DNA of 8,422 nt from Planctomycetales bacterium (lineage in GTDB: Bacteria; Planctomycetota; Phycisphaerae; SM23-33). Positions 1-5,372 of the stretch are shown piece by piece; position 1 is the first letter of the stretch; every line of letters begins with the position of its first letter. The position numbers and the translations under genes were made by a program. The notes under the pieces were generated by a model. That model ran no database searches. It worked only from the letters and a program-made list of their open reading frames with translations, and was not told the origin of the DNA. The stretch covers positions 1-8,422 of the forward strand of contig DAOVFI010000098.1 in the NCBI GenBank assembly GCA_030673005.1, written 5' to 3'.

Positions 1-1
1 A

Positions 2-1672
2 ATGATACGATTGTTTGCAATAGCCAGGAACGCTTTCGTCGAGGCGGTTCGCCAGCCGATTTACGGCGTGCTGATCCTCATAACCTTTGCGGTGCTCGTT
101 CTGGACCTGCCACTGTCGGGCTGGACGATGGGCAGGGGAGCGGCCGAGTATCGCGAGACCGACCAGCAGATGCTGATTAACCTGGGTCTTTCGACACTTC
201 TGGTCTCCGGACTGCTCATAGCCGCTTTCAGCGCTTCGGGCGTGCTCAGTCGGGAGATTGAAGAGAAGACCATATTGATGGTTGTCTCCAAGCCCGTGCC
301 GCGCCCGCTGGTGGTGGGCGGCAAGTTCGTAGGCGTAGCGGCGGCGATAGTGGTGGCGTATTACGTCTGTTCGCTGGTATTCCTTATGACCGTCCGGCAC
401 CAGGTGGTGTCCCGGGTAAGCGATCCGATCGATTACCCCGTTATCGTGCTCGGTTGTTCGGCGGTGGGCGCGGCGGTGGCTGCGGCGCTGTTTTGCAACT
501 ACTTCTTCGGATGGAATTTCGCCTCCTCGGCCGTCTGGTTCGGGGTGATTCTGCTTACTGTGGCGATGGCGGCTGTAATCTTCGTCGGCAAGGGCTGGAC
601 GAGCGTCCCGCCGGGTTATGACGTGCCGCCCATGCCTAAACCGGAAGTCGTCCTGATCGAGCCGGAAAGCTGGCAGGCGATGGACGTGTTCTTTAAGCGG
701 ATCACCGATGAGGGCTACGAGGTCCGGAAAATCGATCGTGAAAACGGCGTTGTAACGCTCGGTTTTACCAGACAACTTCACAGAAGCCCCGCCGGCGCAG
801 TCCGCGATCTCAAGAGGTTCCGCGGCGTCAGGAACGCCAAGCCTGTTTTGAAGCCGCCGCCCGTCATTACCGGTCGATTGCTGATTACGATCGTGCTGAT
901 GTTGTTTGCGGTTCTGGTTTTCGTGGCGGTGGCGGTGGCGGCCAGTACGCGCCTCGGGCAGGTGATGACGCTGCTGGTGTGCTTCGGATTTTTTCTCATC
1001 GGGACGATAACGCAGTACCTTTTCGGTCGATTCGCCGACGTCAGTTCCGCCGCGAAGGCGGCCTATCTCCTCTGGCCGAACCTGCCGTACTTCTATGCCC
1101 TGGACGCCCTTATCGCCGGAAAGACCATTCCGGCAAGTTACGTGGGACTTACCGCCGCTTATGCCGCGTGCCAGATAATCGCTATCCTTGCCGTCGGCAT
1201 GGCATTGTTCCAGAGGCGTGAGTTGGCCGTTCAGGTCGAGTCCGTCGGGTCCGTGGCCCCGCTTTCCGTGTCGGTTCTGGCATGGTCGGGCCGAGCCGCC
1301 GCCGTCTGGACCGCTGTTGTCGCTCTGACAGTTATGGAGAACCAGGATACGGCAAAGGCGATTGCGGCTTTTGCCGGTGTGGCAGAGACGACGTGGGTTA
1401 TCGTAGCGGCCGGGACGGCCTTGCTGGCGGGGCTGGCGGTGTTCGGCTGGCTGCTGTGGGGCTGGTTCGGACGCGGCGTAAAGTGGACGTATTATTTCGT
1501 GCTCGTCTGCGCGGGACTGACGATGGGGCTTGTCGCAATCATGGCATTCCGCTCCTCCGCAGACATACCTGCGCAGGCAATGGCGGCCGTCATCGCCGCA
1601 GCGATAATAGCGATAATTCTGTTGTTGCCAAGGACGAGACATCATTTCGCAATCTTTCACAAGGAACAGTAG
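2..1672 (+). CDS. ABC-2 type transporter permease with soluble insert and extra C-terminal membrane domain
   Basis: Multi-spanning inner-membrane permease, 556 aa, expected to work with a separate ABC ATPase that is not in this window. The N-terminus (MIRLFAIARNAFVEA) and the cytoplasmic segment SREIEEKTILMVVSKPVPRP at residues 83-102, followed by GGKFVG, are typical of the ABC-2/NosY-like family. Hydrophobic segments lie near 20-37, 58-80, 105-130, 146-166, 172-196, 290-316, 320-341, 377-402, 425-445, 453-486, 495-516 and 523-543. A hydrophilic stretch at about 200-288 separates two membrane blocks and may be a small folded domain. Residues from about 420 to the end add about four spans beyond the usual permease core. 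The ATG is one base from the window edge, so no ribosome binding site can be seen, but the N-terminus looks complete. The TAG stop belongs to the palindromic element starting at 1669. The substrate is unknown. Confidence 0.85.
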   Translation: MIRLFAIARNAFVEAVRQPIYGVLILITFAVLVLDLPLSGWTMGRGAAEYRETDQQMLINLGLSTLLVSGLLIAAFSASGVLSREIEEKTILMVVSKPVPRPLVVGGKFVGVAAAIVVAYYVCSLVFLMTVRHQVVSRVSDPIDYPVIVLGCSAVGAAVAAALFCNYFFGWNFASSAVWFGVILLTVAMAAVIFVGKGWTSVPPGYDVPPMPKPEVVLIEPESWQAMDVFFKRITDEGYEVRKIDRENGVVTLGFTRQLHRSPAGAVRDLKRFRGVRNAKPVLKPPPVITGRLLITIVLMLFAVLVFVAVAVAASTRLGQVMTLLVCFGFFLIGTITQYLFGRFADVSSAAKAAYLLWPNLPYFYALDALIAGKTIPASYVGLTAAYAACQIIAILAVGMALFQRRELAVQVESVGSVAPLSVSVLAWSGRAAAVWTAVVALTVMENQDTAKAIAAFAGVAETTWVIVAAGTALLAGLAVFGWLLWGWFGRGVKWTYYFVLVCAGLTMGLVAIMAFRSSADIPAQAMAAVIAAAIIAIILLLPRTRHHFAIFHKEQ

Positions 1673-1787
1673 GGTGCGGCAGGTTTTGCTTGCCATGCCG
1701 TAGCTTTAGCGAAGGCAGGTTTCCTGCACACCGAAACGCCCATCTATCACTCGCGGTGTGCAGGGAGAAGAACCTGCCGCACCCTAC
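1669..1787. repeat. Composite palindromic element between convergent genes
   Basis: A perfect 17-bp inverted repeat (gtagggtgcggcaggtt at 1669-1685, complement at 1771-1787) encloses a second perfect 11-bp inverted repeat (cctgcacaccg at 1723-1733, complement at 1754-1764). A smaller hairpin-like segment around 1691-1719 includes gtagctttagcgaag. The whole could fold as a branched, cruciform-like structure in DNA or RNA. It sits between the convergent permease and ATPase genes and may act as a bidirectional transcription stop, although there is no clear U tract. The left arm contributes the permease stop codon (1670-1672). No transposase is present, so it is best described as a REP- or MITE-like non-autonomous repeat. 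Confidence 0.8.
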
Positions 1788-1803
1788 GGGCTTCTTCTGC
1801 ATT

Positions 1804-1832
1804 GCCGGGTCTCCGCTTCGCTCCGGCCCGGC
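1804..1832 (+). repeat. 29-bp REP-like palindrome, copy 1
   Basis: Imperfect palindrome that begins gccggg, ends cccggc and has ctccgcttcgct in its centre. It matches the reverse complement of 6170-6198 at 25 of 29 positions by eye, so it belongs to a dispersed family. It lies 7 bp beyond the stop codon of the ATPase gene, which ends at 1840 on the minus strand, and could form a hairpin at the 3' end of that transcript. Confidence 0.75.
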
Positions 1833-1839
1833 CTACCGG

Positions 1840-3828
1840 CTACGAAACCGGTACGGCCTCTACTCGTGGCTTAGGCTCTTCTTCTGCGGGTTCATGCAGT
1901 TCTTCGCCGAACCGCACCAGGCGGGCGCTGTTGAAGATCACTACGCAGGCGGCGGTGAAGTGGAAGATAGCCCCAAGGATCGGCTTTACCCATCCCATCG
2001 CGCCGAGTATCAGCAGCACCACAATGAATCCCAGCCCCATCAGCAGGTTCTGGTGAACGACGCTCATCGTTCTGTGCGACAGACGAATCAGGAACGGCAA
2101 CCGCGCCAGGTCGTTGTTCATCAGAGCGATACTGGCGGAATTAATCGCCACGTCGGAGCCGGCTGCTCCCATCGCTACGGACAGGTCGCCGGCCGCCAGC
2201 GCCGGTGCGTCGTTAACGCCGTCGCCGACGACTGCGACTGTCTGTTTTTGCCGCTTAAGGGCCGCAACGAGTTCCAGTTTGTCGGCCGGCAGGACCTCGG
2301 CCTGGACTTCCGTGCAGCCCATTTCCCTTGCGACCCTGCGGGCCACGGACCACTGGTCGCCGGTAACCATCACCAGTTCGCCGATGCCCATTTCGCGGAG
2401 GTCTTCAAGCGCCTTTCGCGCATCGGGTCTGGTGCGGTCTTCCAGTCCCACCCATCCGAGCATCTTTGAGCCACGGGTTACGAACAACGTCGAAAGCCCT
2501 TCCGGTTCGGTCATGTCCGGATCGGACATAACTGACATGTCAATGCCCTGTTCAACCAGCCATGTCTTCCGCCCGACGAGGATCGTCTGGCCGTCAACGT
2601 TGCCCCTGACGCCTTTTCCGGCGAATTCCTGGAATTCCACCGGTTCAGGCGGAGTTATTTTCGCCTTGGCGGCGATTCTTACGATCGCCTGGGCGACGGG
2701 GTGTTTTGACATCTGCTCGACGGCCACCGCCGTTGTCAGCAGTTCGGCCCCGTCTATGCCGGGCGCCGGTTGGAGACGTGTAACCGCCAGTTTGCCGGTG
2801 GTCAGCGTGCCGGTCTTGTCGAAAATAATGGCAGTCAGGTTACGGGCGACCTCCAGCGTGGAGACGTCTTTAATAAGGATACCCAGCCTTGCCGCACACG
2901 ACAGGGCGGCGACCATCGCCGTTGGGACTGCCAGGATCAGCGCGCAGGGGCATGCGACCACGAGCATGGTGATCGCCCGTTCCATTCCCCCTTCGTTGCG
3001 CGTGAAAAACAGCACTATTCCCGCAAGCATCACGATCGTCGGCGTGTACCAGCCGGCGTAGCGGTCGATAAGCCGCATGATCGGAGTGCGCGTCTGCCGG
3101 GCCTGGTAAATCAGGTGCCGGACCTTGCCCAGGGTAGTGTCCTCGCCCGCCCGCGTTACCTTCACGTCGATAACGCCGGCCTGATTGGACGTGCCGCTGA
3201 AGACCTCGTCATCGACGGCCTTATCGACCGGAAGCGATTCGCCGGTAATGTTCGCCTGGTTGACGGACGTCTCGCCGGAGACGATCAACCCGTCGGCGGG
3301 GATATTATCCCCGGGTCGAACGCGGACGATGTCGCCGGGGCTTAGGGCTGTCGGATTTACCAGTTCTTCTGTGCCGTCGGAACTGAGGCGATGGGCCTTG
3401 GTGGGTGAGATGCGGATGAGCGATTCGATGCTCGCCCGCGCGCCTAGGGCGGTGCGGGTCTCCACCAGGTTCGCCAGCAGCAGGAAGAACGCCACCACGC
3501 CGGCGGTTCGATAATCGGCCGCTGTTATGGCGGCAATGACCGCCAAGGCGACCAGCTCGTCCATGTGAACCGCGTGCTTGAATATGCCCTTGGCCGCGTG
3601 GACAATGATGGGAATTCCCAGAAGGATCGCACCGCCCAGGGCCAGGATGGCGGCGTAGAAATTGTGGCTTTGCCCTTCGCTTTCAAAGGTGGCGTCGGAA
3701 AAAATCGGAAGCAGCGGCGCCAGATAAGAACAAAGTATCAGCACACCTCCCAAAAGGATGCCGACGATGAGTACGCTTGCCCGGAAGGTCTGCGCCTCGA
3801 CCGAGTCCTTCAGGATGTCATGAGCCAT
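1840..3828 (-). CDS. P1B-type heavy-metal-transporting ATPase
   Basis: Inner-membrane pump that couples ATP hydrolysis to metal ion transport, 662 aa from the chosen start. Visible motifs: actuator-loop TGES at 195-198; membrane CPC metal site at 293-295 (ACPCALILAVPTA); phosphorylation motif DKTGTLT with D337; SKHP at 374-377, the His-Pro of P1B nucleotide-binding domains; TGD at 489-491; GDGVNDAPAL from 535. Membrane spans fall near 17-40, 57-79, 90-122, 258-276, 283-313, 595-613 and 617-637. There is no N-terminal CxxC metal-binding domain. The last span reads HFTAACVVIFNSARL and has neither the DxG typical of Zn/Cd pumps nor the HEGxT of the CoaT/CtpD group, so the metal cannot be assigned. 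The ATG at 3828 is preferred because GGAG lies 6 nt upstream. An in-frame TTG at 3852 would add 8 residues without a better binding site. The gene is convergent with the permease and has its own promoter at 3921-3947. Confidence 0.93.
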   Translation of the reverse strand: MAHDILKDSVEAQTFRASVLIVGILLGGVLILCSYLAPLLPIFSDATFESEGQSHNFYAAILALGGAILLGIPIIVHAAKGIFKHAVHMDELVALAVIAAITAADYRTAGVVAFFLLLANLVETRTALGARASIESLIRISPTKAHRLSSDGTEELVNPTALSPGDIVRVRPGDNIPADGLIVSGETSVNQANITGESLPVDKAVDDEVFSGTSNQAGVIDVKVTRAGEDTTLGKVRHLIYQARQTRTPIMRLIDRYAGWYTPTIVMLAGIVLFFTRNEGGMERAITMLVVACPCALILAVPTAMVAALSCAARLGILIKDVSTLEVARNLTAIIFDKTGTLTTGKLAVTRLQPAPGIDGAELLTTAVAVEQMSKHPVAQAIVRIAAKAKITPPEPVEFQEFAGKGVRGNVDGQTILVGRKTWLVEQGIDMSVMSDPDMTEPEGLSTLFVTRGSKMLGWVGLEDRTRPDARKALEDLREMGIGELVMVTGDQWSVARRVAREMGCTEVQAEVLPADKLELVAALKRQKQTVAVVGDGVNDAPALAAGDLSVAMGAAGSDVAINSASIALMNNDLARLPFLIRLSHRTMSVVHQNLLMGLGFIVVLLILGAMGWVKPILGAIFHFTAACVVIFNSARLVRFGEELHEPAEEEPKPRVEAVPVS

Positions 3829-3895
3829 TCGTTTCTCCGTAAAAGATATCAAGTTCCGGCTGATGCCTGTATATATATGTATGAGTCAGCATAAC

Positions 3896-3938
3896 CGACC
3901 GCCGGTCGAAAGTTGATACGTTTATTCCACGCGACCGG
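3896..3938. promoter_or_regulatory. Candidate operator: CGACCGG inverted repeat around the ATPase -10
   Basis: ccggtcg at 3902-3908 and cgaccgg at 3932-3938 form a perfect 7-bp inverted repeat flanking the proposed -10 of the ATPase promoter. A further half-site, cgacc at 3896-3900, sits beside the first and forms a small hairpin with ggtcg at 3904-3908. Placement over the promoter fits binding of a dimeric regulator, plausibly metal-responsive given the gene served. No regulator gene is in the window, and the function is inferred from position only. Confidence 0.35.
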
Positions 3939-3947
3939 TTCTGTCAA
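3921..3947 (-). promoter_or_regulatory. Probable sigma70-type promoter of the ATPase gene
   Basis: On the minus strand there is a perfect -35 TTGACA (3947-3942), a 15-bp spacer and AATAAA (3926-3921, 4 of 6 matches to TATAAT). The short spacer and modest -10 suggest a promoter that needs an activator or is easily repressed. It lies about 93 bp upstream of the ATPase ATG. Confidence 0.5.
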
Positions 3948-4044
3948 TTTGCGATTTCTTCCAGAAGCAAAATAGAATCTGTAATTCAGTCCACGAATTA
4001 CACGGCGCGGCCTTCGGCAGCAACCAAAGTAATCACTGTCCAAT

Positions 4045-4059
4045 AGTCAGTAACTGACT
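4045..4059. repeat. Short perfect palindrome
   Basis: agtcagt and actgact are perfect 7-bp arms around a single A. It lies between the ATPase promoter and the candidate structured RNA. It could be a protein-binding site. The cagtaac within it resembles one unit of the heptamer array at 4699-4846, so it may be a stray copy of that repeat. Confidence 0.4.
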
Positions 4060-4085
4060 GGCTCTATCTATCAATTGGGAGATAG

Positions 4086-4407
4086 AAAAAAGCGTTTATC
4101 GCATTGGGCTACCAGCGGACAGCAGGAACAAGAAGGGCCAGGATTGTTCCAGGCACTCCCGCTGTATAGCCACCGAATCGGCGCTCGGGTCGCACGCCTG
4201 CGTTGCCCTGTCCTCCGATCCGGCAGGAGAATAATATCTTGTTTTCTTCCGGGCTTCAACATATTGATGTCCTCCAGCAGCCCGTGGTGAAAGTCATTCT
4301 GGCTGCGAGCGGGTCTTTCGCCTTTCGAAGCACTTTCACCACGGACTGTTCGGTGGGATGCCGCCTCTACAGGGCAACCCGCTGGCAGCCCATAAAGCGA
4401 TAAACGC
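4086..4407 (-). ncRNA. Candidate structured non-coding RNA (unrecognised family)
   Basis: Several long complementary segments nest without conflict over 316 nt. Helices in plus-strand coordinates: 4092-4102 with 4397-4407 (11 bp, gcgtttatcgc); 4106-4118 with 4379-4391 (13 positions); 4202-4211 with 4369-4378 (10 bp, gttgccctgt), whose strand directly abuts the previous helix; 4284-4294 with 4332-4342 (11 bp, gtggtgaaagt); 4250-4255 with 4279-4284; 4125-4131 with 4144-4150. The single non-Watson-Crick position in the 13-position helix is G-U if the minus strand is transcribed, but A-C on the plus strand. On the minus strand the closing helix is followed at once by six U (4091-4086), as in an intrinsic terminator. 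Both facts favour minus-strand transcription. No convincing open reading frame covers the region. I looked for, and did not find, the signatures of RNase P RNA, tmRNA, SRP RNA or a T-box. A degenerate mobile element with nested inverted repeats is the main alternative. Confidence 0.5.
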
Positions 4408-4530
4408 GCTTTTTGCCGGCCAATAATGGTTCAAGGGCATATTTCCCACCCGTAGGACAAAGCCTGCAAGTTATTGTGGTTGAATGGAAATCTTTACAGA
4501 ATTTCGAGAAATCGAACGTTAGCGGTACGA

Positions 4531-4557
4531 ATTATTAAAAAAATCCGCAATCGTCAA
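4531..4557 (-). promoter_or_regulatory. Weak candidate promoter for the structured RNA
   Basis: On the minus strand there is TTGACG (4557-4552), a 15-bp spacer and AATAAT (4536-4531, 5 of 6 matches to TATAAT). Transcription would start near 4524 and leave a leader of about 117 nt before the first helix. The -35 lies inside the small heptamer array, and the spacer is short. Confidence 0.25.
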
Positions 4558-4571
4558 TCCGCAATCCGCAA
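4544..4571 (+). repeat. Heptanucleotide tandem array, four units
   Basis: Four consecutive 7-bp units: tccgcaa, tcgtcaa, tccgcaa, tccgcaa. The unit length, and the AAT at each unit junction, match those of the larger array at 4699-4846, so the two look related. A lone gattacag at 4583-4590 is a further partial match. Confidence 0.75.
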
Positions 4572-4621
4572 TTAACAGGGCTGATTACAGAAGCCGCTTT
4601 GAGCCGATAATTATATTGTTC

Positions 4622-4650
4622 TGGCAACATCTTGACAATCCCGTCATAAT
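4622..4650 (+). promoter_or_regulatory. Weak candidate promoter for the lipoprotein operon
   Basis: TGGCAA (4622-4627) and CATAAT (4645-4650) are 17 bp apart, matching the sigma70 consensus at 3 and 5 of 6 positions. A perfect TTGACA at 4632-4637 is also present, but its best partner (TCAAAT at 4653-4658) is only 15 bp away. Either choice would put the mirrored heptamer array in the mRNA leader. Confidence 0.3.
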
Positions 4651-4698
4651 AGTCAAATTAACAAAGGCGAAAGGCCCGGCCTGGCAGACGTCGGAAAA

Positions 4699-4846
4699 CA
4701 GTAACCAGTAATTGGTAATCAGTAATAGGTAATCAGTAACCCGTAATCAGTAATAGGTAATTGCGAAGCGGTTACGGATTACAGATTACAGATTACGGGT
4801 TACGGGTTACTGATTACAGGTTACGGATTACGGATTACGGATAACC
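4699..4846. repeat. Mirrored heptanucleotide array (9 units, spacer, 11 inverted units)
   Basis: The left arm at 4699-4761 is nine exact 7-bp units of the form NNGTAAY (cagtaac, cagtaat, tggtaat, cagtaat, aggtaat and so on). After an 8-bp spacer (tgcgaagc, 4762-4769), the right arm at 4770-4846 is eleven 7-bp units of the form GRTTACN (ggttacg, gattaca, gattacg), the last (gataacc) being divergent. The right arm is the reverse-complement form of the left, and the register holds throughout. In RNA the arms could pair in many registers shifted by 7 nt. The array ends 7 bp before the Shine-Dalgarno region (GAGAGGAAGG, 4854-4863) of the lipoprotein gene, and ccttttatt follows the last unit, so an attenuator-like role is possible. 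Heptanucleotide short tandem repeats of this general kind are known from filamentous cyanobacteria. Confidence 0.9.
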
Positions 4847-4868
4847 TTTTATTGAGAGGAAGGCGATT

Positions 4869-5372
4869 ATGAAAACGCTAAGTCTGACAGGATGTCTGGC
4901 GGCTGCGTTGGTTTTGTCGCTGGGCGGATGCAACGACAGTCCGGAAAAACTTGAGACTACCTCCGGCGGACACCGCGAGGTAGCCCCGCCGATCGAACTG
5001 ATCGCCAAGGCCCGTCCACCGATAGCGGACATGCCCATACCGATCGGCTTCGAACTGGACGAGAGGCACAGCCGGAATTTTGCCGGCGGCGGCGCGCGCT
5101 ACGTTGACCACCTCTACAGAGGCAGCGCCGACAAGTGGGTTGTCGCCCGGTTCTACAAGCGGCAGATGCCCACCCACCGCTGGATGTTCGATACGGACAT
5201 CTTCGCACAAGGCGACATCAGGATGGATTTCAGGAAGGAAATGGAACGCTGCCAGGTGATTATCACCAACGGAAGCCTGCTCCATCCGACCTACATTAAA
5301 GTCCAGTTGTGGACCACCGGGCGGATCGAGACACCCGAATTGAAAAAGACAGGGAAAAATTCCAGGAAATGA
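4869..5372 (+). CDS. Conserved-type lipoprotein of unknown function
   Basis: 167-aa exported protein. Residues 1-21 form a lipoprotein signal: basic start (MK), hydrophobic core (CLAAALVLSL) and lipobox LGGC with the acylated Cys at 21. The mature protein begins with a charged linker (NDSPEKLETTSGG), then a compact domain with PIPIGFELDERHS at about 56-68, a Y.DHLYRG stretch near 77-84, and VARFYKRQMPTHRW around 91-104. The pattern P.P.GF, then YRG, then FY..QMP..W resembles small lipoproteins I recall from planctomycetes and deltaproteobacteria. No enzymatic motif is visible. GAGAGGAAGG lies 5 nt upstream of the ATG and fixes the start. The stop overlaps the next start (ATGA), so the two are probably co-translated. 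The protein should be anchored on the periplasmic side of a membrane. Confidence 0.85.
   Translation: MKTLSLTGCLAAALVLSLGGCNDSPEKLETTSGGHREVAPPIELIAKARPPIADMPIPIGFELDERHSRNFAGGGARYVDHLYRGSADKWVVARFYKRQMPTHRWMFDTDIFAQGDIRMDFRKEMERCQVIITNGSLLHPTYIKVQLWTTGRIETPELKKTGKNSRK

Larger units (their letters stand above)
3853..4868. other. 1-kb region without a protein gene
   Basis: No open reading frame here has a ribosome binding site or a recognisable product; the longest are about 64-71 codons and overlap in several frames. What it holds is non-coding: the ATPase promoter and possible operator (3896-3947), a small palindrome (4045-4059), the candidate structured RNA (4086-4407), a heptamer array (4544-4571), weak promoter candidates and the mirrored heptamer array (4699-4846). 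I see nothing interpretable in about 3950-4040 and 4410-4530. The latter stretch is AT-richer than the genes. Confidence 0.7.

Noticed and set aside
1282..2469. 395-codon plus-strand open frame across the end of the permease, the repeat and the ATPase
   Set aside because: It overlaps two well-supported genes in another frame or strand, and its translation is R/H/Q/G-rich with no family resemblance. It is open because of the high GC content.
2114..3061. 315-codon plus-strand open frame antisense to the ATPase
   Set aside because: Its S/T/A-rich composition is typical of the antisense strand of a GC-rich gene, and the minus-strand ATPase has all its motifs intact.
3829..3852. TTG start for the ATPase, 8 codons upstream
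   Set aside because: The ATG at 3828 has GGAG at 6 nt spacing, and that binding site would lie inside the longer version.
4086..4407. RNase P RNA, tmRNA or SRP RNA
   Set aside because: The conserved P4 segment of RNase P, the tRNA-like ends of tmRNA and the GGAAG-type SRP core are absent. A stretch resembling part of RNase P (acagtccgtgg on the minus strand) is isolated and looks coincidental.
4622..4636. sigma54-like sequence tggcaacatcttgac upstream of the lipoprotein operon
   Set aside because: The spacing between the GG and the second element is one base short, and the essential GC of the -12 element reads GA.
4699..4846. CRISPR array
   Set aside because: Units are 7 bp and contiguous, with no unique spacers of 25-40 bp, and the orientation reverses in the middle.
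5309..5368. GTG start for the TPR-like protein, 20 codons upstream
   Set aside because: It would overlap the lipoprotein gene by 64 bp. The ATG at 5369 forms a classic ATGA overlap, and the N-terminus is then a normal basic stretch before the membrane span.
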